Assembly: GCF_000832065.1 (NCBI RefSeq) | Contig: NZ_JXQM01000003.1 | Span: 1-64,000, forward strand | DNA: 64,000 nt | Reading direction: 5' to 3' | Origin: Nitrosospira sp. NpAV | GTDB lineage: Bacteria > Pseudomonadota > Gammaproteobacteria > Burkholderiales > Nitrosomonadaceae | In this document: positions 27,359-37,712 of the stretch, in pieces | Position numbering within the stretch: position 1 is the stretch's first letter | Layout of the letters: every line of letters starts with the position of its first letter | Program-made: the position numbers and the translations under genes | The notes under the pieces: generated by a model | The model's database searches: none | Seen by the model: the letters and a program-made list of their open reading frames with translations, nothing else | Told to the model about the DNA's origin: nothing

Positions 27359-30217
27359 TCAAGAAAGACATTGTGTTCCAAATACTTCTTCCCATAAACG
27401 CAATACCGCCTCAACGTTATCCCTTAAACAATCCAATTCGACACGTGCAAACTGCTGTGATTCGTTCCCTGCTGATGAAATACCCCGAAGACCCGAATCC
27501 CCATTTAATCTTAGCCGATGCTGCACCCGCCGGAATTCACGATAGGCGCGAAGTGCCCTGTCCGCCGTCTCCGCGCGAATAAGTCCAAGCTCGCCAGCAA
27601 GTTTCAGCAGTCCGATATTACCAATATTGTTCGTCAATTCCGGATATTCGCAAGCGTAGCCCAGGACCAGATACTGCACGACGAACTCAACGTCAATAAT
27701 GCCGCCGCGATCATGTTTGATATCGAACAATCCGGTAGAGTTGGGATGGGCGTCCAGCATTTTTTGACGCATTCTCAAAACTTCGCATGCGAGACCCGCC
27801 AGGTCCCGCCGCTGGCAAAGAACCGCTTTGCGGGTACACTCAAAAGCCTCTTTCACATGAGCATTACCCGCCACGAAACGCGCTCTTGTCAAAGCCTGAT
27901 GTTCCCAGACCCAGGCCTGATTACGCTGGTATTGATCGAAGGCCTCGGTGGAACTTACCAGCAAACCGCTCCCGCCGTTGGGACGCAAACGCAAATCAGT
28001 TTCATACAACAGTCCAGCCGACGTGTAGCTGGTAAGCCAGGAATTAACACGCTGGCATAGCCTGGCGTAGATTTCCGGTGCATCGGGATGCGTGTCGTCA
28101 TAAAGAAAAATGATATCCAGATCGGAGGCGTAACCCAGCTCCTTTCCGCCCAGTTTGCCGTAGCCGATGATACCAAAAGCCGGGGCATCGCGATGCCTCC
28201 TTCGCAACCCTGACCAGGCCAGACGCAGCACTGTGTCAAGTATCAAATCGGCCAGGTCGCTCAAGTGGTCACTCAACGTTTCGAGTGGCAGCAATCCTTC
28301 CACATCCCGGGCCAACAACCGGAATACTTCGGCATGGTGAAAATGCCGCAGCACATCCATCTGCTGCTCGATATCTTCACGCCCGAAGCCGCCAATGTCA
28401 TTTAATTGCCCAGTTAACCTCGCTCCCGACCCGGACCAGTCGGGCGTACCTTGGAGGTCGGCGGGATTAAGCAGCTCATCCAGTAAAATAGGATGCAGAC
28501 TCAGGTATTCACTGGCCCATCGACTCGCGCTGACCAGCTTGGCGACGCGATCCAGGGCCTGTGGATATTCCCGTAACAGCGCAAGATAAGCGGCACGCCT
28601 GCTTATGCTTTCAAGTAACGATAACAAACGTTCCAGGGTAATGTCCGCAGCCGGGAATTTGGCAGCGACCTCGATCAGGGCGGGAACAAGCGCGTCGACC
28701 CGATTTTTGCTGGTTTTGGGCAGTTGCCGGTAACGGATGCTGGTGCGAAATCCCTGCAATTGTTTGAGAATTGTTTCCGGACTACGAAATCCCATCGTAA
28801 CCAACTGTGCAGTGGCGGCTTCGGCTCCAACCCCCTCATTGATCGGTTCCTGCCATAACCAAGCGAGCGTGTCGAGCTTCTGGGATTCCCGCGGCGCTGC
28901 AAATATTTGCTCAAAATGATGGGTTACATTGCGGCGATGACTGTCGAGTTCCCGCAAAAAGCCGTCATAGTCAGGAAAACCCATTGTGGTGGCTATCAGC
29001 GCCTGATCTGCAAGACTTTCGGGCAGCGTCTGAGTCTGTTGATCATCAAGATACTGTAAGCGATGCTCAAGATTGCGCAAAAAACAATAGGCATCCGAGA
29101 GTTCCGCAGCCGCCTTGTCCGATAATTGGCGCTTTTCCCGTAGACATCCTAATACAATCAGCGTGGGACGGGCACGCAGGTCGGCATCACGCCCGCCACG
29201 AATCAGTTGAAACACCTGTGCGATGAATTCGATCTCCCGAATACCGCCCGGACCGAGCTTGATATTTGCATGCATTTCACGGCGGCTGACCTCCTGGCGA
29301 ATTTGCGAGTGCAGGTCGCGCATCGATTCGTAGGCACCGAAGTCCAGATATTTCCGGAATACGAACGGTTGCGTTATCCGTTCCATAAGCCTCGACCCTT
29401 CCGCACAGGGACCTGCAATGACTCGACTCTTGATCCAGGCGTACCGCTCCCATTCCCGTCCCTGGGTAACGAAATACTCTTCCAGCATGGCGAAGCTCAT
29501 TGCTAGCGGACCGCTTTCGCCATATGGGCGCAACCGCATATCCACCCGGAAAACGTATCCGTCGGGAGTCATATCATTGAGGCTGGCAATCAGCCTGCGG
29601 CCCAGGCGAGCGAAGTAATCGTGATTGGAAATAGAACGGGCTCCGTTGGTTTCACCATCTTGCGGATAAATGAAAATCAGATCGACATCCGATGAAACGT
29701 TAAGCTCGCCACCGCCCAGCTTGCCCATGGCAATCACCAGCATTCGCTGGGAAGCCCCGTTATCGGCACTTCTGGGTTGACCATAGCGACCAGAATCGGT
29801 TAACCATGCGTGATGGCGTTCCAACGCGAAACCGATGGCGGTTTCCGCCAGATCGGTCATACTCATCATAATTTCGCCAAGATCGGCCAATCTGCCCAGA
29901 TCACGTACCACCAGGCGCAGCATTACCCGTTTGCGCAAGCTGCGCAAGATACGGTTTAACCCCGCCTCATCATTTGCAACATCGGCGTTTGCGTTCAGAA
30001 AAGCGTGCATTTCCTCCCGGAGAAAAGGCTGTTTCACATTTTGCCCCAGTTCGATCAGCAACTCAGGCTCACTTTCAAGGAGGCGCTGGACATACCGGCT
30101 GCACGGCAGAATGGATTCAATTATTTCTTCGGGGGAATGATCGGCATGCATGGTTGAGGATTCGGAGTTACAATAAATTTTCAGCAAACTGGCTATCCCA
30201 GCGGCATGAAGTGGCAT
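27359..30217 (-). CDS. glnE: Bifunctional glutamine synthetase adenylyltransferase/adenylyl-removing enzyme
   Basis: It controls glutamine synthetase by adding or removing AMP, under signals from PII. Two nucleotidyltransferase domains are visible: AMGKLGGGELNVSSDVDLIF (about 163-182) for removal and GYGKLGGKELGYASDLDIIF (about 680-705) for addition, each followed by a helical domain. The 952-residue length is normal. An alternative start at 30151 (MHADHSPEE) would drop 22 residues; neither start has a clear ribosome site. In an ammonia oxidiser it is a key point for nitrogen assimilation. Confidence 0.93.
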   Translation of the reverse strand: MPLHAAGIASLLKIYCNSESSTMHADHSPEEIIESILPCSRYVQRLLESEPELLIELGQNVKQPFLREEMHAFLNANADVANDEAGLNRILRSLRKRVMLRLVVRDLGRLADLGEIMMSMTDLAETAIGFALERHHAWLTDSGRYGQPRSADNGASQRMLVIAMGKLGGGELNVSSDVDLIFIYPQDGETNGARSISNHDYFARLGRRLIASLNDMTPDGYVFRVDMRLRPYGESGPLAMSFAMLEEYFVTQGREWERYAWIKSRVIAGPCAEGSRLMERITQPFVFRKYLDFGAYESMRDLHSQIRQEVSRREMHANIKLGPGGIREIEFIAQVFQLIRGGRDADLRARPTLIVLGCLREKRQLSDKAAAELSDAYCFLRNLEHRLQYLDDQQTQTLPESLADQALIATTMGFPDYDGFLRELDSHRRNVTHHFEQIFAAPRESQKLDTLAWLWQEPINEGVGAEAATAQLVTMGFRSPETILKQLQGFRTSIRYRQLPKTSKNRVDALVPALIEVAAKFPAADITLERLLSLLESISRRAAYLALLREYPQALDRVAKLVSASRWASEYLSLHPILLDELLNPADLQGTPDWSGSGARLTGQLNDIGGFGREDIEQQMDVLRHFHHAEVFRLLARDVEGLLPLETLSDHLSDLADLILDTVLRLAWSGLRRRHRDAPAFGIIGYGKLGGKELGYASDLDIIFLYDDTHPDAPEIYARLCQRVNSWLTSYTSAGLLYETDLRLRPNGGSGLLVSSTEAFDQYQRNQAWVWEHQALTRARFVAGNAHVKEAFECTRKAVLCQRRDLAGLACEVLRMRQKMLDAHPNSTGLFDIKHDRGGIIDVEFVVQYLVLGYACEYPELTNNIGNIGLLKLAGELGLIRAETADRALRAYREFRRVQHRLRLNGDSGLRGISSAGNESQQFARVELDCLRDNVEAVLRLWEEVFGTQCLS

Positions 30218-30529
30218 GGAACAATTCGTTCGAACAATGGAACAAAGAATATCATCGCCACATCTAACCCGAGTGTTTCATTAATTAAGGCGCGTTCCTC
30301 ACTGGTCTTCTGTTTCGTATGGAAATTTTGCTCAGTCGGGCATATGAATAAGTACCCACTCTCTCACAAAATTCCCAAAAAAATGAAATCTTGCGCGATC
30401 ATCACGCGATTATGAAATATCCGGGCCTAATTCGATAATTACTAATCCTTTCAACACCGAGTAGACTTCGCATCTTCACGGCTGGGTACGTAAAAACACA
30501 TTGTCTGGATATAACACCGGAACTATTTA
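30218..30529. other. Divergent intergenic region, glnE / yhdP
   Basis: About 310 bp that must hold the promoters of both genes. No gene, repeat or strong hairpin was seen. Confidence 0.6.
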
Positions 30530-33500
30530 TTGAATCCGTCAGCAATTTTACCCTTTGCAAGAGGGAGCAGCCGCCTGTTCCGGTTATTCGCGTGGGTGCT
30601 GATTGTGACAGCGGCCTGTTTCTCTTTCCTGCTGCTATCATTGCGCTACTGGTTGCTACCCGACATTGAGCGCTACCGGGAAACTATCGCTTCCGCCATC
30701 AGCCACGCTTCCGGTCAGCACGTGACCCTCGGTGAGATCAGCGCGAACTGGGATGGATTCCGCCCTCATATGATGCTGCGCACCATAAAGGTGCACGACA
30801 AAGCAGGTAATATCTCATTACTGTTGCATCAGTTGGAAGGCACCCTTTCATGGCGCTCATTATTGCATGGCGAACTGCGGTTTCGCGAAATCGGCATCGA
30901 ACAGCCTGATCTGATCGTGCGCCGCGACCCCGCAGGCGCGATCCATGTAGCGGGCTTTGCCCTCAACAGTGAACTCACGGACGAGGAAAATGGTTTTTCT
31001 GACTGGCTCCTGCGACAGCGGCAAGTCATCATCAATAACGCCAGCATCCTCTGGCAGGACGACCTGCGCGGCGCCCCCGAACTTGAACTGTTAGTCAATT
31101 TGCGCCTTGAAAACCATGGGAATCGACATCGCTTCGGCATACGCGCCATTCCCCCTGCCGAACTTGCCGCGCAGCTGGACATTCGTGGTGATTTTACCGG
31201 TGAGTCGTTGGGCATCCCCGAACAGTGGCGAGGACAACTATTCACGCAAATCGATCATGCCGATATCGCCGCCGCGCTTGTCTGGCTTCCCTTCCCACCG
31301 GAAATAAAATTCAATCGGGGTATTGGAGCGCTTCGCATGTGGAGCCGGGTGGACCGGGGCGACATGAAAAAGCTGACGGCCGATATGCGCTTGCATAATG
31401 TCAAGGTACAACTGGCGCAAGACCTGCCGGAGTTGAGCCTCATCCGTTTGCGGGGCAGGGTTGGCTGGCAAACGATAAATGAGGGCACGAAAGAGGGCAT
31501 TGAACTATTTGCGCGCGGACTGAGTGCGTCTGTTCGCGGTGAAGGAGAACTGACCCCGGTAAATTTCTCGGTACAAATGATTTCCCCGGGCGATAGTCAA
31601 ACTGGCACCGGGAAATTAAGTGTCGATGATCTGAGTCTGGAAATCGTCGGGAATCTGGCGGAATACTTTCCCATTAACCAGTCATTGCGCGAGCAGCTTG
31701 GCAAGCTGTCGCCTCGCGGAGAAATTCACTCTATGCGAGCAAAATGGGACGGCGAATGGCAAGCCCCCAGACATTTCAATGCCAAAGGAAGATTTACCAA
31801 TCTGAGCATGAAAAAATCTGAAAACCTGCCAGCCTTCAGCGGCGTTACCGGTAATATCGATGTGACGGAAGGAGGCGGCACCCTGAATCTTAATTCTCAA
31901 AAAGTCAGACTTGAATTGCCTGAAATATTCCAGGAGCCGCTGATGCTGGATATATTTACCGGCCAGGCGAGTTGGAATTACTTGACGGAGAGAAATTCTA
32001 TCGCATTCAAGTTCAACAACATTACTTTCTCCAACTCTCATGCGGCTGGCTTAGCTTATGGAAGTTATCGTTTCACTCGAGGCAAACCAGGAGTGGTGGA
32101 TCTGACAGGTCATCTGACTCGCGCAGATGCCAGCTATCTGCGGCACTACACACCCGTAACGGCGAATCCCTACCTCCGCGATTGGCTTGGCAACTTCATC
32201 GTGGCTGGAGAATTTCTGGATGCACGACTGCATCTCAAGGGCAACCTGGCTGACTTTCCTTTTTCCCGTGGCAATACCGGCATTTTCCGATTGCATGCGA
32301 AAGCATCGGAGGTGGTGCTGGATCATATTCCGGGGTGGCCACGGATCGAGAACATATCGGGAAATCTACAGTTGCAAGGTAGCGATATCAGACTGGACGC
32401 GTCACGGGGTAGTACCTCCGGCGTGGCATTAAGCAAGGTAAAGGTGCGCATCGCTGACGCCACTGCATCCGACGCGATGCTGCAAAGCGAAGGTGAAGCC
32501 AATGGCCGTACCAGCGAGTTCCTGACATTAGCCGCAAAATATATAGCCAAGTATACCGGCAGCTTCGCCGATGATGTCGGGATTACCGGAAATGGGAAAT
32601 TACTGTTTAAACTTGATATTCCCTTGCATAACGAGGACGGTATCAAGCTGGCGGGTAATTACCAGTTCATGGATAACCAGATCAATCCAGGCGCACGCAT
32701 ACCCAATCTGGAGAAAGTCAATGGCATATTGGCTTTTTCCGGCTCCGAGATAAAAATAGAAAACGTGACCGCTCAATTCCTTGGCGGCCCGGTGATCATC
32801 AACTCCACCATCATGCCGGGCGGGGGCATGCGCGTGTCCGCCAACGGCAAAGCCAACCTGGGCAATCTGTACCAACAGCCGCAAAGCGGGACTGTGAATA
32901 CCGCGCAGTTATGGTCACGGTATCTGCGCGGCAGCACCGACTGGCGAGCAACTATTCAAACGCATGACAAGCTGGCGGACATATCTGTCGAATCATCATT
33001 GCATGGCGTGACCCTGGATCTGCCTGAGCCTTTTTCCAAAACCGCCACGAGCATGGCGACACTTCGTTTTGAAAGAAAAGCCTCGGATAAGGGAGATCTC
33101 TTGAATTTTAGTTATGGTGGACTGGTAACAGCAAAAATCAGGCGTTTGCAAGACAAAGCAGGCAATCATCACGTAGAACGCGGCATCGTGAATTTCGGTA
33201 CGGGACCCGCTTTGTTACCTGAGAAAAAAGGAATATCCGTGACCGGCACTTTACCAAGTTTCGATCTGGATTATTGGCAAAATATGCTTGGACAGTTCAA
33301 TGATGAAATGGCACCGGCACCGAATCTTGCAAATATCAATGTTCATATCGGCACACTCGACGTTCTGGGTAAACGCCTCAACGATATTACGCTGAACGCC
33401 AGTAAAGAACATGAACTATGGCATTCAACCGTTGCAAGCAAGGAAATCAAGGGTGGGGTAAGCTGGAATCCGGCCGGCAATGGCAAAATAGTTGCGCGAT

Positions 33501-34348
33501 TGAGGACACTCAGCATCCCTGCCGATTCACCTGTCAATCCGGGCCTAATAACACCAACACCGCATAGAGAAAACAGCCTGTCCGGATTTGATGTGATGGC
33601 CGACAATTTTGTTATCGGCGAGAAGCACCTGGGCGCCCTGGAATTGATAGCCGGTCAGCACGAACAGGGGTGGCGCGTCGAGAAGCTGCATATAACCAAT
33701 TCCGATAGCTCCCTGACGGCACGGGGAATATGGCAAAGCCACGCCACGCCGCCGCGCGTACAGACCACTGTTACACTGAATGCAACCGACATAGGCGACT
33801 TTCTGACACACCTGGGCTATCCTGATCACGTAAAACGCGGCAGCGGCAGGGTCGAAGGGGAATTGTCGTGGCACGGCAGCCCGCGGTCAATCGACTATCC
33901 CACGCTGTCCGGCAACCTTAAGATAAAGGCAAGGCGGGGACAATTTCCCAGATTTGAGCCGGGAATTGGTAGATTGTTCGGGATGTTCGACCTGCGGGCG
34001 CTGCCTCGAAGAATAACCCTGGATTTTCACGACGTCTTCAGTGAAGGATTCGGTTTCGATGATATTTCTGGCGATGTCAAAATCACCCGGGGGGTAGCGG
34101 CCACCGATGATTTGAGAATTGAAGGGCCTGCGGCGAAGATTCTCATGGACGGCGAGTTGAATCTGGAAGCAGAAACGCAAAAGCTGCACGTGACAGTTAC
34201 CCCCTCACTCGGATTAGCCACTCCGGTGGTGGGCATCGTAAGCCATGCATTGCAAAACTCTCCGCCATCCAAACAATACAACGTAACGGGTACCTGGGCG
34301 GATCCGATCATCACCCGAATATCCTGGCAGCCGCAAGAACAGCCCTGA
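30530..34348 (+). CDS. yhdP: YhdP-family AsmA-like protein (DUF3971)
   Basis: A 1272-residue protein with an N-terminal transmembrane helix (about 17-42) and a long beta-rich periplasmic body. In E. coli the YhdP, TamB and YdbH group carries phospholipids from the inner to the outer membrane. SANWDGFRPHMMLRTIKV near the N-terminus and FDLRALPRRITLDFHDVFSEGFGFD near the C-terminus are family blocks. The start codon is TTG (CGGAA about 8 nt upstream). It is the largest gene in the window and divergent from glnE. mlaA, also for outer-membrane lipids, lies elsewhere in the window. Confidence 0.9.
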   Translation: MNPSAILPFARGSSRLFRLFAWVLIVTAACFSFLLLSLRYWLLPDIERYRETIASAISHASGQHVTLGEISANWDGFRPHMMLRTIKVHDKAGNISLLLHQLEGTLSWRSLLHGELRFREIGIEQPDLIVRRDPAGAIHVAGFALNSELTDEENGFSDWLLRQRQVIINNASILWQDDLRGAPELELLVNLRLENHGNRHRFGIRAIPPAELAAQLDIRGDFTGESLGIPEQWRGQLFTQIDHADIAAALVWLPFPPEIKFNRGIGALRMWSRVDRGDMKKLTADMRLHNVKVQLAQDLPELSLIRLRGRVGWQTINEGTKEGIELFARGLSASVRGEGELTPVNFSVQMISPGDSQTGTGKLSVDDLSLEIVGNLAEYFPINQSLREQLGKLSPRGEIHSMRAKWDGEWQAPRHFNAKGRFTNLSMKKSENLPAFSGVTGNIDVTEGGGTLNLNSQKVRLELPEIFQEPLMLDIFTGQASWNYLTERNSIAFKFNNITFSNSHAAGLAYGSYRFTRGKPGVVDLTGHLTRADASYLRHYTPVTANPYLRDWLGNFIVAGEFLDARLHLKGNLADFPFSRGNTGIFRLHAKASEVVLDHIPGWPRIENISGNLQLQGSDIRLDASRGSTSGVALSKVKVRIADATASDAMLQSEGEANGRTSEFLTLAAKYIAKYTGSFADDVGITGNGKLLFKLDIPLHNEDGIKLAGNYQFMDNQINPGARIPNLEKVNGILAFSGSEIKIENVTAQFLGGPVIINSTIMPGGGMRVSANGKANLGNLYQQPQSGTVNTAQLWSRYLRGSTDWRATIQTHDKLADISVESSLHGVTLDLPEPFSKTATSMATLRFERKASDKGDLLNFSYGGLVTAKIRRLQDKAGNHHVERGIVNFGTGPALLPEKKGISVTGTLPSFDLDYWQNMLGQFNDEMAPAPNLANINVHIGTLDVLGKRLNDITLNASKEHELWHSTVASKEIKGGVSWNPAGNGKIVARLRTLSIPADSPVNPGLITPTPHRENSLSGFDVMADNFVIGEKHLGALELIAGQHEQGWRVEKLHITNSDSSLTARGIWQSHATPPRVQTTVTLNATDIGDFLTHLGYPDHVKRGSGRVEGELSWHGSPRSIDYPTLSGNLKIKARRGQFPRFEPGIGRLFGMFDLRALPRRITLDFHDVFSEGFGFDDISGDVKITRGVAATDDLRIEGPAAKILMDGELNLEAETQKLHVTVTPSLGLATPVVGIVSHALQNSPPSKQYNVTGTWADPIITRISWQPQEQP

Positions 34349-34764
34349 TCTTAAATCCGATGGGGTTAATCGCCCGTTTTTACTTATTTCTTGGCTAGGG
34401 ATCATGATTTACACGGATTTAGCACACTACTTATGATCAGCCGCCGCCGGCAAACGATTCATACTCTGAAGATTTTACTTGGCTTGCCAGTCTCCAATCG
34501 CGGAATGCAAGTGCTCCCGTTCATCGGCATTGCATTTTAAGGGTTTATAAAGATATTCTTTTGAGTTACTCTGTTTCTTTATAGCCGGATCCCCTTACCA
34601 GCCTGTCGGACTTGAAGAATCGAAGCGAAGAAAGTGGCTGGGCGAAGGCAGATCTTGCCAATCCTGAAGGCCAATAGTTGTTCTATTGGTCGAAAAAAAG
34701 GCATGGCTGACAGTGGCTTCCATTCATGTATGTTTGCTATTTATAGAAGATCAGGTCATAAATA
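34349..34764. other. Intergenic region containing a dispersed repeat
   Basis: About 415 bp between yhdP and the amidase. The first part has a weak GC stem and T-run just after yhdP that could end its transcript. Positions 34599-34702 are a copy of the dispersed repeat listed separately. The rest shows nothing I recognise. Confidence 0.6.
34599..34702 (+). repeat. Dispersed repeat, copy A
   Basis: It begins CAGCCTGTCGGACTTGAAG and continues with a block (34625-34702) that aligns with 58045-58120, about four bases in five matching by eye. The block contains CCAATAG-TTGTT-CTATTGG, a perfect 7-bp stem, followed by CG and a run of A. Copy B has the same elements. The left 13 bases also occur at 24602-24614. 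Confidence 0.75.
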
Positions 34765-35637
34765 ATGCTCGATAATTCAGTCACTCGTGCTGCCCGCACT
34801 GTAACGGCACCCGGAACGACGCAGAAAGGTTCTATTCGTGTTGCGGCTATTCAGATGGCGGCCGGACCCAATGTATCCGGCAATCTGGAAGAGGCCGCGC
34901 GGCTGCTTGATATGGCTGCCGCCCAAGGAGCAAAATTGGTAGCGCTGCCGGAATACTTCTGCATAATGGGAATGCAGGATGCCGATAGAGTCGCGGCACG
35001 CGAGCACGATAATCAGGGGCCGATACAGGAATTCTTGAGCCAAACCGCAAAACGCCTCAATATCTGGCTCGTAGGCGGTTCGGTACCGCTGGTGTCTTCC
35101 AGGCCCGACAAGGTGCGCAACAGTTGCCTGGTTTATGACGATCAAGGCAGGCAGGTAGCCCGTTACGATAAGATACATCTATTCGGGCTGGAGCTTGGCA
35201 ACGAACGCTATGCCGAGGAGGAAACCATCGAGGCGGGCTGCGGAGTGGTAGCCCTGGAATCGCCGTTCGGCCGCATCGGTCTCTCCATTTGCTACGATCT
35301 GCGCTTCCCGGAGCTTTATCGCTCGATGGGAAAAGTGGACATCATTTTTGCTCCGGCAGCATTCACCGCGACCACTGGCAAGGCTCATTGGGAAACATTA
35401 ATTCGTGCCCGCGCCATCGAAAATCTCGCATATGTCGTTGCACCTGCTCAGGGAGGCTATCATGTTAATGGCCGGGAAACGCACGGCGACAGCATGATTG
35501 TCGATCCTTGGGGAGTCGTGCTCGATCGCCTTCCTCGCGGATCGGGCGTAGTGATTGCCGACATCAATCCAGAATATCAGGCGAGCCTGCGCAACAGTCT
35601 CCCCGCGTTGAATCACCGCACTTTATATCACTGTTAA
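34765..35637 (+). CDS. Carbon-nitrogen hydrolase (nitrilase family, Nit1/omega-amidase type)
   Basis: A 290-residue hydrolase with the Glu63 (LPEYF), Lys136 (RYDKIHLF) and Cys176 (SICYDLRFPE) triad. The Cys-Tyr-Asp-Leu-Arg-Phe-Pro block is typical of the Nit branch that hydrolyses deaminated glutathione or alpha-keto acid amides. An 18-residue N-terminal extension precedes the domain. It sits 35 nt before tldD on the same strand, a common Betaproteobacterial pair. A glutathione-repair role would fit with gshA, but the pair does not prove it. Confidence 0.9.
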   Translation: MLDNSVTRAARTVTAPGTTQKGSIRVAAIQMAAGPNVSGNLEEAARLLDMAAAQGAKLVALPEYFCIMGMQDADRVAAREHDNQGPIQEFLSQTAKRLNIWLVGGSVPLVSSRPDKVRNSCLVYDDQGRQVARYDKIHLFGLELGNERYAEEETIEAGCGVVALESPFGRIGLSICYDLRFPELYRSMGKVDIIFAPAAFTATTGKAHWETLIRARAIENLAYVVAPAQGGYHVNGRETHGDSMIVDPWGVVLDRLPRGSGVVIADINPEYQASLRNSLPALNHRTLYHC

Positions 35638-35672
35638 TCTCTCTCGATGATTTTTCCTGACCCGGACACGCC

Positions 35673-37133
35673 ATGATTACAGAAACCATCATCCAACCCA
35701 ATGATCTCTTTGCCACCGCCAACAGTTGCCTTCTTGCGCCGCACGAAATTGATACAGCCGGATTGCAGCAAGTGTTTGGACAAATGCTTTCGCACCATGT
35801 TGACTATGCCGATCTGTATTTTCAGTATAGCCGCGCCGAAGGCTGGGCTTTGGAAGAAGGCATAGTCAAATCAGGCAGCTTCAACATCGACCAAGGGGTG
35901 GGCGTACGGGCGGTAAGTGGCGACAAAACTGCGTTTGCCTATTCTGACGATATCAGCATGCCGGCACTTGCCTCGGCGGCGCAGGCTACCCGGGCCATTG
36001 CTCGTCAGGGAACGGCGCAATCGGTGCAGGCGGTTAGACGTAGCATCGGACGGGAACTCTACTTGCCTCAGGACCCGATTGCCAGTCTTAAAGATACGGA
36101 CAAGGTAGCGTTGCTCGAAAAGCTTGAGAGTTATGCTCGCGCCATTGACAAGCGTGTTATCCAGGTCATGGCGTCCCTCGGTGGAGAATATGAAGTGGTG
36201 CTGGTGGCACGCAGTGACGGCGTCGTGGCGGCGGATGTGCGGCCTCTGGTAAGAATCTCGTTGCAAGTCATTGCCGAGGAAAATGGCAATCGTGAACAAG
36301 GCGTGGCCGGCGGAGGCGGTCGCTTCGACTATGCTTATTTCACTGATGACGTGCTGCGCGATTATGCGGCGAAAGCAGTGCATCAGGCCCTCGTCAATCT
36401 GGCTGCAAAACCTGCCCCGGCGGGAACCATGACAGTGGTGCTTGGCGCGGGTTGGCCGGGAATATTGCTGCATGAGGCCATCGGGCATGGACTGGAAGGA
36501 GATTTCAACCGCAAGGGCAGCTCGGCATTCTCCGGGCGGATTGGCGAACGCGTGGCTGCCACCGGCGTAACCGTGGTGGACGATGGCACGATTGCACGGC
36601 GGCGCGGGTCGCTGAATATCGATGACGAGGGGAATCCCACCCAATGCACCGTGCTGATCGAGAACGGAATACTCAAAGGCTACTTGCAGGACAGTCTGAA
36701 TGCGCGCCTGATGAACTCCCCTGTCACAGGTAATGGCCGGCGCGAATCATTTGCTCATATTCCTATGCCACGCATGACAAATACGTATATGCTGAATGGC
36801 GACAAAAGCCCTGAGGAGATTATCGCTTCGGTGAAGCATGGTCTGTATGCGGTGAACTTCGGCGGCGGACAGGTGGATATCACGAGCGGGAAATTCGTCT
36901 TCTCTGCTGCCGAAGCCTATATGATCGAAGATGGAAAAATATCTTATCCGGTAAAAGGCGCGACTTTGATCGGCAATGGTCCCGATGTGCTTACACGAGT
37001 GACCATGATAGGCAACGACATGTCGCTTGATCCCGGTGTGGGTACCTGTGGAAAAGAAGGGCAGAGTGTACCGGTAGGAGTGGGTCAGCCCACGCTGCGC
37101 ATAGATGGATTGACGGTGGGGGGCACCGCTTAG
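35673..37133 (+). CDS. tldD: Metalloprotease TldD
   Basis: A 486-residue zinc protease that with TldE/PmbA degrades unfolded peptides and matures microcin or CcdA-type substrates. The metal site is HEAIGH (267-272) in [15 protein letters not shown]. Further blocks are [12 protein letters not shown] and [20 protein letters not shown]. It is probably in an operon with the upstream amidase. pmbA is not in the window, as is usual. Confidence 0.95.
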   Translation: MITETIIQPNDLFATANSCLLAPHEIDTAGLQQVFGQMLSHHVDYADLYFQYSRAEGWALEEGIVKSGSFNIDQGVGVRAVSGDKTAFAYSDDISMPALASAAQATRAIARQGTAQSVQAVRRSIGRELYLPQDPIASLKDTDKVALLEKLESYARAIDKRVIQVMASLGGEYEVVLVARSDGVVAADVRPLVRISLQVIAEENGNREQGVAGGGGRFDYAYFTDDVLRDYAAKAVHQALVNLAAKPAPAGTMTVVLGAGWPGILLHEAIGHGLEGDFNRKGSSAFSGRIGERVAATGVTVVDDGTIARRRGSLNIDDEGNPTQCTVLIENGILKGYLQDSLNARLMNSPVTGNGRRESFAHIPMPRMTNTYMLNGDKSPEEIIASVKHGLYAVNFGGGQVDITSGKFVFSAAEAYMIEDGKISYPVKGATLIGNGPDVLTRVTMIGNDMSLDPGVGTCGKEGQSVPVGVGQPTLRIDGLTVGGTA

Positions 37134-37243
37134 ATCTATTGAGCAATATACTTTTGGCAAGATTGAAAGGATGGTCAGCCATGCTTCACCGGCAATCTTG
37201 AATCCGGATAATGAATACTATTAGACGGCTCTTCGAATCTCAT

Positions 37244-37684
37244 TCATAAGTTCTCTTCCAAAATCTTGCTATCCTCCAGTTTTACGAGTTGAGTCCCTGC
37301 GAGCCTGTCATGCAAGAACTGACGGTTCCGGTCAAATAATGCCCAGAGTATTCCGCAACCAAAGAAAAAGATACCGATCACTGCAAATAAATAGCGCGCA
37401 ATCGCCTGTTTCAGGGAAAGCCGCTTCCCATCGGTACTGATAACACGGAATTTCCAGGTTTGCATGGGCAATGTTTGTCCGCCATGGGTCCAGAACCAGG
37501 AAAAATAAGTACCCGCTACCAGCAGCAGATAAAGCTGAAATGCAGGTCTGAAAAAAATGGAACTGGTGTCCCGGAATATAAGATGAAAAACGAAGCCAGC
37601 GATAAACAGTATCGCAGCCAGGAGCAGGGATTCGTAAATCATGCTCACCAGCCGACGCCAAAATCCGGGTGCGGAAATTTTCAT
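37244..37684 (-). CDS. RDD-family membrane protein
   Basis: A 146-residue protein with an RDD domain: GFWRRLVSMIYES at the start and helices at about 13-33, 47-65 and 100-120. RDD proteins are small integral membrane proteins, some acting as Na+/H+ antiporters, but this one's role is unknown. It is the last gene of the sigma-factor operon and is convergent with tldD. Confidence 0.85.
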   Translation of the reverse strand: MKISAPGFWRRLVSMIYESLLLAAILFIAGFVFHLIFRDTSSIFFRPAFQLYLLLVAGTYFSWFWTHGGQTLPMQTWKFRVISTDGKRLSLKQAIARYLFAVIGIFFFGCGILWALFDRNRQFLHDRLAGTQLVKLEDSKILEENL

Positions 37685-37712
37685 TTATTACCAGAATAAT
37701 GCGCAATACGGG

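Noticed and set aside
37157-37193. CAAGATTG / CAATCTTG inverted pair between tldD and the RDD gene
   Set aside because: The loop is about 28 nt and no U-run follows; not convincing as a terminator.
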